Assembly (NCBI GenBank): GCA_024516155.1
Contig: JAJJXM010000005.1
Coordinates: 992,001 to 1,056,000, forward strand
From: Pyronema omphalodes
Lineage: Eukaryota; Ascomycota; Pezizomycetes; Pezizales; Pyronemataceae
DNA length: 64,000 bases
Reading direction: 5' to 3'
Shown here: one piece after another, positions 1 through 12,164 of the stretch
Position numbering within the stretch: the stretch's first letter is position 1
Layout: each line of letters starts with the position of its first letter
The notes under the pieces: generated by a model
Database searches by the model: none
What the model was told of the DNA's origin: nothing
What the model saw: the letters and a program-made list of their open reading frames with translations, nothing else
Translations under genes and position numbers: made by a program

Positions 1-142
1 TTGCTTATCCAGTTATACCTATACGGGGTCACCATTACGTCTTACAATCAGCACTTCAGCTGCCCCAACAAGCCTCCGCAACCTAGGAGCTCACACCGCC
101 GACGACGCCGCCAAAGTCGCCACTACCCCCGCAATAGCTACC

Positions 143-2409
143 ATGGCTTCACTATCCCTTGAAAGCCTCTCACTGTCTGACGACGAACGTTCTCAGGAGC
201 TTTTTACAATCGCTAGTATCTACCCTGACGAAATTACTCTACTTTCACCCTATTCGGCATCACTCGTTTTACCGGTTACCCCTCTCTCACCATTAACTAT
301 CCAATTCACCTCTTCGGCACCCTTACAACTAAGATATCTCCCTCCTATTAAAATCATCTTCGATCTTCCCGAGTCATACCCAGCTTCAGAACCCCCAAGG
401 ATTGAAATTAAGACACAACCGGAATGGATACCGGGGAATATCTTGCAGGGGTTAAAGAAAGAGTGTGACCAATTATGGGAAGAAGGGATGCAGTCTGTTT
501 ATGCGGTTGTGGATCATATCCAGCAATTTGCAGAAGGGCAGTTTGGAGGGAATAATATTGTGTTACCGGAGGAACTGAAGGAGGAAATGATGAAATTCGA
601 CCAGGATGCACAAAGAGAGGTATTTGCAAAGGTAGGGCCGAACTGCGTAATCCAGCGGCGGGAGTTCAAGCTCTCACAGGATTCCTATGGCTCGATATGG
701 TTGGTGGTACTGACGATTTAATAGGGTACCTACGACTGTGGTATCTGTCTAGAGCCGAAAAAAGGCGCACAATGCCATGCGTTAAGGTCTTGTACACATG
801 TCTTTTGTAAATCGTGTTTAGTGGATTGGTATTCTGGCGCAATCACAGAAGGAGATGTATGGTTTCTCCCAGGTCCCAACCATCGATTGGATATAAACTA
901 ACGTAGGATATCCTGGTGTTAGGTTTCCGCAGTAAGATGCAGTGACCCGGTCTGTGTCAAGGCTGCAACTAGGCAAGCTGCGCAACCCGATGCGCCGCCT
1001 ACACCCCCACCCGAGGGAGCGGACGCTCCTACACCCCCGAAACCAAGCATACAACCATTACCACCGACCATACCACCCGAGGAATTAGAAGAGATCGGAA
1101 TCCCTACAGATTTAGTCACTCGCTATGTCGCACTTAAAAAGAAAAAGACGTTAGAAAAAGATCCCCACACCATATATTGTCCACGAAAGTGGTGTCAAAA
1201 CCCATCAAAAAGCTCAATAGAGAGGGTTGAAAATAATATGAAGCAAAATGGTGGCGGATATTGGCTTCCAGATTTTAATGCCGTAAAAGAGAAAGAACCA
1301 ATAAAGGAGAATAATAATAACAACAATCAAGAGGATCCCGCTTCAGTCAAGTTAGACAAATTACAGATTTGTAGTGCTTGTGCATTTGCATTCTGTCGTG
1401 TTTGTAGAGGTTAGTTGAATCCCAATCACCATACCAGTGAAACCCCGTAACCTTATCATTACTGAGCAAGGTTTCTCCGAAGCTTACTTGGAAAACCATT
1501 GTTCTCCTTGCTATCAGTCAACCAATGCTATGTTACTTCCCGTATTCTTTTTCCTGTAACCACAGGCTGACTTCAGACCCCGTATTACACACAGCATCAT
1601 GGCACGGTAACCTCACCATTTGCAAACCACACGACGGCACATTAACAGAAGAAGAAATCGCCAACGAAAAATTCCTAAAAGAAAACACAACCCCATGTCC
1701 AACCTGCAACAGCCCTACCCTGAAAAGTCATGGATGTAACCATATGATTTGCACCTGCGCAACACACTTCTGTTTCCTTTGCTCGGCTTATCTGGATGCA
1801 AGTAATCCTTACAGTCATTTCAATACGAGAGGATCGGAATGTTACCAACGACTCTGGGAGGGTGAAGAAGGTGACGAGGAAAATATTAGAAGACTTAGAG
1901 CTGCGGAAGATCAAAGAGAACAGGAAATGGATAATTATGAAATTGTTGAACCTCCTGCAGATGCGCCGCCGCCAGCAGCAGCAGCAGCTCAAGCCCCCGT
2001 ACACCAGGAAGAAGAAATTCATGAAGCTCAACTTATCCATCCATTAGGAGAAGAAGTCATCATGGGAGAAGATGGAGTTGTATGGATCGATGGTCAACCC
2101 TTTGAACTCGTCTGGTCAGATGATGAAGATAGTGATGACGAGCCGGAAAATCAACTTGCTCTTGAGGATGCCCCGGATCAGGAGTTGAGACCGGTTGCGA
2201 GGAGAGGTGGCCGGGGTGGTGCTCCCATGAGAGGAAGGGGGAATAGGAGAGGAGGTCAAGATAGAGGAGGAAGAGGCGGTGGTAGGGGTAGGGGTAGGGG
2301 CGGTGGTGATGGTGCTGGTGCTGATGCTGGTGGTGATGGTCAGGCCGCCCGCGGCGGAAGACGAGGCGGGCCGCAACAAGTTCCTGCAAGAGGAAGAGGT
2401 AGACTCTAG
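143..2409 (+). CDS. RWD domain RING-IBR-RING E3 ubiquitin ligase (Itt1/RNF14-like) with RGG-rich tail
   Basis: Four exons: 143-631, 725-856, 923-1409 and 1595-2409. They join to 641 codons (640 aa) and all three introns are GT-AG and in phase. Residues 1-150 resemble an RWD domain. RING1 begins at about residue 168 with CGIC and the pattern CTHVFCKSC. The IBR spans about 293-380 (YCPRKWC ... CSACAFAFCRVCR). RING2 has PCPTC, then GCNHM with Cys417 in the position of the RBR catalytic cysteine, then FCFLC. RBR ligases pass ubiquitin through this cysteine. RNF14/Itt1 relatives act on translation-related targets, but the substrate here is unknown. Odd points are a proline-rich insert of about 70 residues between RING1 and IBR and an Arg-Gly-rich tail from about residue 572 to the end. 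The family is confident; orthology to Itt1 is inferred from the RWD-RBR order. Confidence 0.88.
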
Positions 2410-3192
2410 ACCCTAGACCATATACCATGAAGCGAAAAACTTGGAAGAAACGTGGGAAAAAAGGAGGGGGGGGTGGGGGGGATTGGAACGACACGACAAT
2501 ACGAGCTGACGAGAACAAAATGCATGTATGTATGGAGTTTTTTTTTTTTAAGGGTTTGGGTTTAAGTTATTGGAATTGGAATTGAGTATATCCAGGGTGT
2601 TTCATGACTGTGTCTTGTGTTATATCTTGTATAGATATTGTATAGATATTGAAATGAATGATACAAAAGATTAGAGCTTTGTAACCGGGAATCCGGAAGA
2701 AATGGATTGCCTCCATCCAGTCTATTATTGATTGGAAATATAAAATACAAAATACAAAAGATAAAATACGAAATACGAGACTATGTATTCATCGTCAGCA
2801 TTAACCAAATCCCGTATCAGTACTTAGTATGCAAACCTGTAGAGCACACGAGTACGAGTAGGAGGTACAAAATTAATGCTTGGTCGTACCGCCGCGTTAC
2901 AGCGGCTCCTCGGTTTGCAACGGTTCATTTATTAACCCTACCCTACCCTACTAACCGAAACTGGAAACTGGAAATTGGAAATTGGAAATCAGATATCGTA
3001 AATCCGAAATACATATGTACAAAATCCGAACCGTAATATTTGATTTTGATTTGACTGGCTTACTTTAGGTGTACGTATGGTGGATATGCGATGGATTGTT
3101 GTTGATTATTATTGATGAGTATAGGTATAGGTATTGTGTTATTTCTATTTGCGGTAATTAGATGCGTAACAGGTACAGCTTACAGGCAACTG

Positions 3193-3268
3193 TTGAAATG
3201 CTAAATGCTTGAAATGCTTGAAATGCTAAATGCTTGAAATGCTTGAAATGCTAAATGCTTGAAATGCC
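3193..3268. repeat. 25-bp tandem repeat built from GAAATGCTT-like subunits
   Basis: About three copies of a 25-bp unit made of alternating GAAATGCTA, AATGCTT and GAAATGCTT blocks. It is a minisatellite in gene-free DNA with no visible function. Confidence 0.85.
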
Positions 3269-4477
3269 CGAAGTTCACACACCGTATAATGTACGCGCAC
3301 ACCGTTATTTCGTCATTGTAAGGCGTGAAAAAAAACGTGCGACGATAAGATATGGTATGACATAATGCTGGATTCTGGATGCGAGATAATGCGGGATGCT
3401 GGATGATGCTGGAGATTTCGATAGAGACTTGGATTCTGGGGTTGTGGATTTGTAGCCGAGGAATATTTAACATTTAAGCTCTGTGGATCTTTATATTCAG
3501 GCTACATACTTTGGCCAATCGATTGATTACATGATTGATTGACTAACTGAATGACTGACTGAATAACCGACAGTTTTTTATTCAATTATTTTAGTTGCCA
3601 AAAGTTGGTAGAGGTAGTCTCGGGTCGGCATGTTTTTTGTATCACTGTATCACTGATTACCACCGTTTACTAGATACCAAGATAATCTTTGATTCTTTGT
3701 ACGACTCCAAACTTCAAACCAGCTCCAAACCAGCGAGCCGATAAGCAAGGAACTGAGCACTGGGCACTGGGCACTGCGAATTCTATGTATATCCCAACTT
3801 CCTGCATACTTCTTTTCGGCCTCGGTCAGCGTCTGTTTCAACAATTAAAAGATATCGTATATACTTTCGTATTAGATAACGTCATGTTTTCTTGGCGGCT
3901 AGCTACGGCGCTGATAGGTAATGAATCATATCGCACGCGGCACGCCGTAGAAGTTCGTTGCGTGATAGAAGCTGTACTGTTAAGGTTATACTCCTGCCTG
4001 TTGTGTACCGATTTGAGATCTTGGAGTACATACATAAGCTAACTGGCTTGTTCTGTAGCAAGGGCCAAGGCTTCGAGGTTTCAAGCGTTTCGTGTAACAC
4101 GAGGTCCCGAGCTTTCGTCTTGCGTCTTGCGTCTTTTGTACTCCTTCGTATCCCCCCGTATATTATCCCCCCGTATCGTATTAGATATTTTCATAGCGTC
4201 ATATCACGAAAAAGCTTAGTTCTTAGGTTTTAGTTCTTAGGTCTAATTTTTTTTTTTTTTTTGTTTTTGTTTTCGTTCAATCTATTGGTTGTGACATGTA
4301 CTACTTTTGTTTCCATTTTCACATAAATACCTCGTATATCTCTCTACACTATCAGCTACCAGCAGTAGTATCATTATGACTACATATGATTATGATTATG
4401 ATTATCATTACCGGTAAGTAGTTTCACCGGGTTGGGAGGCTTCGAAGAGTACAAGGTTGGAGGGTTAGAGGCTTGTA

Positions 4478-4552
4478 GGCTGCTGCTGCTGGCTTGTATG
4501 TAGGCTGGTGGCTGGTGGCTGGTGGCTTGTATGTAGGCGCGTGGCTGGTGGC
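4478..4552. repeat. GGCTGGT/GGCTTGTATGTAGG minisatellite
   Basis: GGCTGGTGGCTGGT runs alternate with GGCTTGTATGTAGG blocks. The two larger blocks are near-identical copies placed about 30 bases apart. It is a short minisatellite in intergenic DNA. Confidence 0.7.
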
Positions 4553-4650
4553 TTGGTATTTGTGTTACCATGTCACGGTATCACCATGTCCCTGTGTCAC
4601 TGTATCACGATACGAACAACGAAACTTACGAATGGTAGGTGGATGATAAA

Positions 4651-4722
4651 TCATAGGTCATTAAAGGTCATTAAAGGTCATTATAGGTCATTAAAGGCCA
4701 TTATAGGTCATTATAGGTCATG
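4651..4722. repeat. 10-bp tandem repeat, AGGTCATTAA/T type
   Basis: About seven head-to-tail copies of a 10-bp unit (AGGTCATTAA or AGGTCATTAT), with one AGGCCA variant. The unit is close to one helical turn, so the AGGTCA blocks all face the same side of the DNA. No gene lies within 5 kb downstream, so a regulatory role is unsupported. Confidence 0.85.
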
Positions 4723-5314
4723 TAACCTGCAGGCCATAACGCAGAAGCTAGGATAAGAAAGCCTGGTAAAATCCAAGTCCTAAGCCTCATGCCTCATCCG
4801 TAAATATTGATTCATCTAAAAATTAAATTTTGTTGGTTGATTAATTGAGAGTTTTGGAATAGGATGTTTTGTTTGAAGTTTGTCGTTGCTTCTATGTACT
4901 ACTGTGGGGTGATGGGTTTTGGAGTATTAGGTGGAATGGTAACGTCTGGTCCTGATACAGCCAGTTGTATTTGTCGGTTTTATTTTGGACTTATTTTTTT
5001 TTTGAAGAAGAAGGAATGGTGCCATCTTTACATACTCTATGCATTGTGCTGCTTTTTTAAGGAAAGTATGTATGAGAAGCTGTGAATAATCATGGTAGAT
5101 ATATCATGATAGTGATACGATAAGATTGTAGTTAATGAGCCAATGAATTAATCATTCAATCAGGTGACATTTATATTTATTTTCTATGATATTGTTTTTA
5201 TTTCCCTTTTTATCTATAAAAAAGGCTGCAAAGAACCTGTAAGCTGTAGTCGTTGTTTAAATTATCTTACTTACCCATAGACCAAAACTTCACCGGGTAA
5301 GTGATCAGATCATG

Positions 5315-6700
5315 ATGCAGATATATACGAACGCCAATGAGTCACGAATGGTTAGGAGCTTAGTACCTACAGTGCTCAGGCCACGAAACTTGAAAGTAGT
5401 GGAACCTTAGCTAGGTATATGGATGGTAGATGAATGCCTTCAGCTATCATTTACCGGGTTTAATCTATCCAAGACCTATCCAAGGCGGAAAGCCTGAGAA
5501 ACTATCATCCGCTATACGAAATAGGATCTATGGACAGATATGGATATAGTATATCGGCTAGTCGGCAAATTCGGTACATTAGATATAGTGATAACAGATA
5601 ACGGATAAACGATAACTTATAAATCTTTTTATAAATCTTTATAAATCCCGAATAAGTGATAACCAGTTAATCATTACGCGGGTCCGCTTAATTGGATACG
5701 TATACCATCCACGTATATAAGACGTTGGTGTGAACGTCGAGGCTTTGGGGGGATATACACATTATACAGCGATACAGCGATACAGAATACAGAGATACAG
5801 AGATGCAGAGATTCGGCCTAGAGGATGGTGGATTGTGATACATACATACTGTTCTCCAGAGACACCGGTTTAGATATTTACAGAATCTCAAATCGCCATA
5901 AATCGGTTTTGTTCAATGAAATGATGAGATAAGATAAGTAAAAGTATGTATCCTACTTGTATTCCATTCTGTATTGGAATATACTCAATCAATTAACAGT
6001 ATTTTCTCACCTCCTTTTTTTTGCCTGTTAGAAATAGTAGGTCTACAGAAGTCGCGCGCTCCATGATAGTTTGAAATAATCTCACTTCCCCACCTGTGAC
6101 CCACCAAAATGCGTACGTAAGACAGATATACGAAACATACGAACACCGAACACCGAACACCTATATCAGTTACGTGCCTACAGGCTATGAAACCTGAAAG
6201 TAGTGAAGCCTTGGCGATGTAGATAGCTTCAGCTTCAACGCTCATGTAACCAAGGAGCCAAGTCCTATTCAAGGCCTATGAAGCTTAACCAAGAGAACCG
6301 GAGAAACTATCATCCGATATACGATATATACGATATACATCGTACACAATGATACTTTATACGACCCATGGATACGGTCTATGATATGGTATATCGACGA
6401 TTCGGTGAGTCGGTATATTATTCAGTAAATCCGGCATTTTTTTCGGTACATATATATTGATAACTTATAAATATTTACAAATTTGGAATAAATAATACAC
6501 CCCGTCACTCGTGACTCATTACTCGAGTCCCATTAATTGCATACCATACCATCGATTTACACATATAAGTGGTTGATGTCAACGTCGACGATTTAGGAAT
6601 TGAGACTTAGACGGCTGATACAAAGATTCAGATGCCAGATGGATCGTGATACAAACTATTGCATATGTACAGTAACATACTGAATTTCTGTTTTAGAAAG
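5315..6700. repeat. Two diverged direct copies of a ~590 bp segment
   Basis: Copy 1 is about 5315-5885 and copy 2 about 6105-6700. Landmarks occur in the same order in both: GAAAC(T/C)TGAAAGTAGTG, then GAGAAACTATCATCCG at about 5497 and 6302, GATATGG...TATATCG, GATAACTTATAAAT at 5611 and about 6459, a TAATTG(G/C)ATAC block, then a GATAC...GATTCAG block. The offset drifts from about 805 to about 848 bases, so there are indels. Neither copy encodes anything visible. It may be an old tandem duplication or two copies of a decayed repeat family. Confidence 0.7.
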
Positions 6701-7149
6701 AGAGAATATTTAAGGATCGGTTTGTTTAGCTGGTACATGGTAACACGGTAACACGATATATTGAAGGCCCCAAATAACATGATAGTTTCAATTGGTAAAG
6801 TGTAATATGTAGTATCTTTTTCTAAGACATAACACCTTTAAACCACGACAACCCTCTACTACCACTCGTCGGTTTAGTTACGCACACAACATACTCCCAC
6901 ATTCCCATCCCGGATTACCGCATTATAGCATTCTCACATCTCCCGAACCTACTAATCTCGATTGAAATAATAAATGCACAACAGTCTTATATATTTACCT
7001 AGCTACCGAAGTATCAATCGCCGATAACGATAATTATCGATAATTCACAGATATCACCGTGTTACCATCATATATGTTACCGTACATATAACTGTGGTAC
7101 CATGTTATGTTACTTACGTAACCTTCTACTTCTGCCACTTCTGCTGCTT

Positions 7150-7600
7150 CCAGGTGTCCTTTCCACCTTCGATATATGTACATGTATGATTGACATCAGT
7201 TCGACTTCAGCTTAACGGAATTTCAACTTTTGACTACGTAGTACATAGAAGATATAATGCTCGCGGGTATTTATCTATCTAGTACATATCTAACGAACGA
7301 GTACGTCGAATATGCACCGGTTCTGTGGGGGCTTTTTCACTTTCGATATATATGCAGGAATCACTTGATTCACTTTAGCTGGACTCTGGATCCTCGAATT
7401 TTTAGCAATTGGAGTACATAATAAATATAATGGGTATTTAGTACTGCATCTACACAGGCAGGTCGAACGAATACTTACAGAAATGCATGATTCACTTCAG
7501 CTGGACCATGGACTTTTTAGTAGAATATACATAAGACATAATGGGTATCCAGTACTGTGTATATCCACATAGGCAGGCCGGCAAAATACATGCAGAAATG
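7150..7600. repeat. Three diverged tandem units of ~150 bp
   Basis: Three successive blocks share the order: TTTCGATATAT-like start, TGATT(C)A..TTCAGCT(G/T)GAC, then (A/G)TACATA..ATATAATGGGTAT, then CAGTACTG..CACA(T)AGGCAGG. The second and third blocks are closest to each other (ATAATGGGTAT at about 7430 and 7540; ACAGGCAGGTCG versus ATAGGCAGGCCG). No coding potential is seen. Confidence 0.65.
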
Positions 7601-10516
7601 CCCTTATATGTAGATACCAGGTCTATGGTCGGAGCTCGGTAGTTGAGAGTGCCACGGTTTACTGGAAATATTCTGATGTATGAAGCACTTCAGCCTGGGA
7701 ATTAAGGCTTTTTACTCGCTTTCTTTTCTTTTCTTTTTTGTGGGTCAACGTGGGTGCTTGTAGGCTGTTTCAATGTACAAATACAGTATTCAATGCATGT
7801 ACGTCGAAGGCTTGCGATATGTAGAAATAATATGTATGTTTCTAGAAGTACTGTGGTGATACCATCGATATCTACCGCGGTTGAATAGTTTTGTAAGTCA
7901 CACATAAAGTACTGAGAGATATTATTAGCTCCAGCTTCCAACTGAGAAGCTTTTTATTGAATCCTTTAGGTGTACTATATACGCAATTGAGGTCTGATTG
8001 GGCATTCTTAATCAACTTCACGGATACCTGTGACATGAAGTACAGGTGGGGTTTGGATGAGATACTGAGAAATATGCAATAACTTAAATAATTGCGGTAT
8101 AAAAGTTGAGTAAGTCGTGTGAAGCGTAAACAACTTTGGTAAAATCAGAATTTCATTCGTTGCACTCGGGTATTCTTTAACCAGTAAAACTATGAAACGG
8201 ATGTTATTGTAATATAAGGGAGGCGGCTGAGAATTCTGGATCTGGTTCCTGGGATATCATAGATGCGGACGTTGTAGTTCGGAATAGAGATCCCGCTGCA
8301 TATCATGATTCATGATGTCTATGTATGTAGGAAATCGGATACCCCGTTATGGTTTCTAGAATCATAGGTACAAGTTAACTACATACCAACCGAGTCAATA
8401 AAAGCTGGCTTTATGCAAATAACCGTGATGAGAATAAGAAGGCATGGATACCCAAACAACATTTCCCGCAGTTCTCGAAATGCGGTGCATTGTAGTAAAC
8501 GCCGAGTAACGAGTAACAAGCTGCCGTGCTGTATCACATTACGGGAGTTTATCAACGCATATCTGGCAACAAAATAGTTGTTGTTTATTCTGATATCTGA
8601 AACCTTTGTTTATTTGTTTCAAAATATCCGTCAGGGTAAGTACACATGCTTCAACTCTCTGTGTGCCGCCTGGTGCTTTAGATAAAGAATCGTTATTCAG
8701 TATTAACAGGTATTCCTAGATTCAGTTTCTTCGCACGCAGAATCGCGGTATTCAGCGCGCACCGTGCCGACACGACAGATGGAACAGCATTTCATCCCGA
8801 ATGGTGGTTGACGTTGTATTGTAGGCCAAAGCGATTCACTCGGAACTCCGAGCTTTCATCATCTGAGAATTTTAGTATCATTATCTACTCTAACATCTCT
8901 GAAAGGCCTCATCTCCCCTCCTTGTTGAGGCTAGATATCCACGTAGGATGTCTTAGGTCGTTTTTTTATTTTCCAAAAGATCATGTGAGCATCGCTTACA
9001 CTTCATTCTGCACCGGAACTTTGAAATCCCGGAAAAGGCCGTTACACGTGTGAAATCTGTACACTACCTTTGATGTTCATTGGTCATGCAGGTCACCTAA
9101 AGTCAATTGGCCTGATCACCTGCGCAGATTCCATAGCACGGTCGATATATGTACAGCGACGATACAACAAATCGTCTACATCGCTAGTGATGAGGCTATA
9201 AGTGCGTATTGGATCGGACGTTTAAAGAGCCAAGAGGAGTGTCCAGAATTTATCCGAGATTGTAGCGATGATGGAGAGAAGTTGTATTCAGTTGAAGTTG
9301 AGGGTTGAAAATGGAAGGTAAAGTGGAGGATGTAAATTTTTTATGTTTTGGTAGCCATGACGAAACGAAGCATGTGCATCAACCACACTCCCGGGAATAC
9401 ACCAAACCCTTCTCCGTGTTCCAGCTCCAACTTCGCTCCTCTCCTCGGATTTACCCCGTCTTGCATCGCTTCGTCTCTCCTCTCCACTCCTCTCCTTGCA
9501 ACTTGCAACGTTCCTTTTTCCTCCTTCAACTTTCTCGGAGACCGCTGGATTCGAACAAAGTCGACACTCAAAACGAAGGGAATTGCATTACACTTCCCGA
9601 ATATCCACACTCATTCGATCGATTATAATTATTACATATCTAATTAATACTTGTGTGCCCAAACCAGGGAGGGCCACTTCCATTCATTCGAGATCCTAGA
9701 TCTTGCTCCTTACAGCTCGTAACGGTGCGATCGCCACTTTGCGTCTACCGCCACGAACGGGCAGCGGCGAGAACGGCAGTGGGTTCTTCCGAGCTCTTAG
9801 ATCCATTAGGCTCCCCGGGTACCAGTCAAAGTTAGGAGCCTCCAGAGTTAGAGTACAGCCACCACGTTACAGGAAATAATACACTACGTGTAGCATCATA
9901 TCTTGATTTTCACGTCTTACTCTACTTAGTACGTGGTGACTGGTGTCAGTGTAGTCGCGTTATACCACAGCGCGTCGAAAGAACTTTTGTCTGTCTTTTG
10001 AACGTTCAAGGTTCGCTACAATCGCGCCGGCGATAGGATAACCAGCACTTTCTCCTCGTCGACGCAGCCGACCAAGCCGACCCGCGTTTAACTACACTTT
10101 GTTTAGCCCCGAGCAGCTTTTACCACGCGACTGGGTGGATCTTGCTCGCTCAGTTCGCCTTAGCGGAACATATCCCTATCGATTTTGCACGGCGCGGCCT
10201 TACACCTAAAAAATCACCCCTTGCCCATCGCACCCTAGGGTCCCTGCAGTCACAGATAATAATAACATAATAATAATTACCGGCCCATCGTCTACAAAGC
10301 ACTTACTTTACATACGACTACTTCTCCGGCTGCTTCTGAGTTCAGTCCTAATTCAACTACCACCACCTACCTCACTTCCTCAGCAGCCCCACGATCTCCG
10401 GCTGCTCAATACTACAATCGCGAACCTCGCTACATCCTCTATCAGCGTCTTCGCCTGACCAACCTAAAACCAGCCACCCGTTTTCCTACCTCCGCCTTCG
10501 CGGCCCCATCATCAGC

Positions 10517-11746
10517 ATGCGGCGCGGCGTAGCCCTCTTCCTATTGATCAACTTTCTGATCTTAGGGTACATATTAAACAGCGTATTCACGTTGATAACA
10601 TTATTATTCGAAGACTGTAAAGCGGACGCGATATTAAGTAGCGAGATACCAGCGCCAGGTTCGGAGTTGATAGGGAAGGGTCCTCAGTATATCCCTAGGA
10701 TTATACATCAGACTTGGGCAAATGAGAGTATTCCGGAGAAATGGCAGAAGGCTCAGAAAAGTTGTTTGGATTTACATGGGGATTACGAATACAAGGTGCG
10801 TTGTGGAAGGCGGAGCGGGCTCGGAGCTCGGGGGAATGATGGCGGAGAGTTATTCCTCCGATATTCTGGGTTTCTCCAATGACCTGGGGAATCTCTGCGA
10901 TAGCTGAAAGGCCTCCGGAGCTTTTGCCAGCTGGTGATATTACAGAGAAAATAAGCTAAGAAAGAACTTGTAGCTATGGACCAACGAAAAATCCCGCGAC
11001 TTTATCGAAAAGGAATACCCCTGGTTCCTTGAAACCTTCGACAACTACCCGTATCCTATTATGCGCGCAGATGCAATCCGCTACTTTATTCTAAGTCATT
11101 ACGGAGGAATTTACCTTGACCTTGACGATGTATGTTACATTCCCGGAGTTGGAATCAAAGCCTATGATTAAAATGCTGATAATTATCAATACAGGGCTGT
11201 GAACGCCGTCTCGATCCCCTCCTCTCTTACCACGCATGGCTCCGAAAAACAGTTCCCACCGGCATCTCCAACGACGCCATGGGCTCAGTTCCTCAGCATC
11301 CCTTCTTCCTCAAAGTCATCTCCGAGCTCCAACGCTACAACCGTAACTGGCAAATTCCCTACGTAACAGTAATGTACAATACCGGACCTCTCTTCCTCTC
11401 CGTGATCTGGAAACAATATATCAAAACCGTTTCCTCAGAAGAGCAAAGAGTTAGGATCCTAATGCCGGATGAATACGGAAATAAACCCTGGAAATTCTTT
11501 GGAGTTTATAAAGGTAGTAGTTGGCATAGAGATGATGCAAAGGCAATTTTTTGGATGGGACAACATTGGGGTTGGGTTACGTTTGCGGGATTCGCCTTGG
11601 GTTTAAGTGGTTATGCTGCCGTTTATTTGATTTATAGAAGGCTACATCTTAAAAGATCGGGTGAATATAGAACTGGCGCTGCTGGAACAGCTTGGAGCTT
11701 TTGGCCGTGGAGATCGGGTTATAGGAGGGTTAAACATGAAGTTTAA
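10517..11746 (+). CDS. Mannosyl phosphorylinositol ceramide synthase catalytic subunit (SUR1/CSH1-like, GT32)
   Basis: Exons 10517-10795, 10974-11129 and 11195-11746 join to 329 codons (328 aa). A membrane segment lies at about residues 5-27. The GT32 core follows, with PRIIHQTW, LWTNEKS, then RADAIRYFIL, HYGG and the DXD motif DLDD at 142-145. The DXD binds the Mn-GDP-mannose donor. A second hydrophobic segment (about 271-292) lies near the C-terminus. This size, with N- and C-terminal membrane segments, fits SUR1/CSH1, which transfers mannose to inositol phosphoceramide in the Golgi. Och1-type GT32 enzymes usually lack the C-terminal segment. Both introns are in phase, and the second begins GTATGT directly after the DLDD codons. 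The gene faces the Rad5-like gene tail to tail across a repeat-rich 1.8 kb. Confidence 0.88.
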
Positions 11747-11875
11747 TACGATGGACAAAAAAGACGGAGGATAAAATGGAGAGGGATCTTAAAATAAAAG
11801 ATAATGCTGCATAGTTTCAAACTTAATCTTAAGAATGAAACGCTTAAACTAATATTTCTGTATGTATGTATGTAA

Positions 11876-12025
11876 CGCAAGAGGCGAGGCTGCGGAGCGG
11901 TGAAGCCGCGAAGAGAGAAGAGGGAAGAGGGAAGAGGCAAGAGAAGCGGGGAGCAGCGAAGCAGCGACGAAGAGGACAGCGACCAAGTGGGATGAGGCGG
12001 ACAGGCGAAGCGGCGAAGAGGCGTA
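11876..12025. repeat. Purine-rich low-complexity tract (GCGAAG/GAGG) downstream of the SUR1-like gene
   Basis: About 150 bases of near-pure purine on the plus strand, built from GCGAAG, GAAGAGG and GCGGAG blocks. A poly-T run (about 12037-12070) follows. It lies just past the stop codon, so it is probably 3' UTR or flanking low-complexity DNA. Open frames through it are compositional artefacts. Confidence 0.6.
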
Positions 12026-12164
12026 ATTTTTGTGCTTTTTTTTTCCTGATTTCTTTTTTTTTTTTTTTTTTCTGAATTTTTTGTTTACTCTTCAACTTTT
12101 TCAGGTTCCAGATACTTTGTAAAACATACCCTAATGTTCAATATGTACTTTGTAACATACCTCC

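Larger units (their letters stand above)
2410..10516. other. 8.1 kb gene-free region with simple repeats and diverged tandem duplications
   Basis: No open frame here has recognisable domains or a convincing multi-exon model. All frames are short and interrupted. The stretch holds microsatellites and two sets of diverged tandem duplicates, listed separately. The last 600 bases or so (from about 9850) are pyrimidine-rich and probably contain the promoter and 5' UTR of the mannosyltransferase gene at 10517. A slightly more GC-rich patch at 9340-9620 is open in several frames on both strands, but I could not link it to any family. Confidence 0.7.

Noticed and set aside
1525..1594. Start codon at 1525 as an independent second gene
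   Set aside because: It lies inside the third intron of the RBR gene, and splicing to 1595 restores the IBR domain exactly.
2934..2962. CCCTACCCTACCCTA run resembling an interstitial telomere repeat
   Set aside because: Only about three degenerate units. The unit is CCCTA rather than CCCTAA, and there is no subtelomeric context.
4651..4722. AGGTCA array as nuclear-receptor half sites
   Set aside because: Fungi lack this receptor family and no promoter is near. The match is coincidental.
9305..9835. Overlapping open frames on both strands in a GC-richer patch
   Set aside because: No motif, no consistent frame preference and no plausible splice model. Several frames are open at once, as expected from composition.
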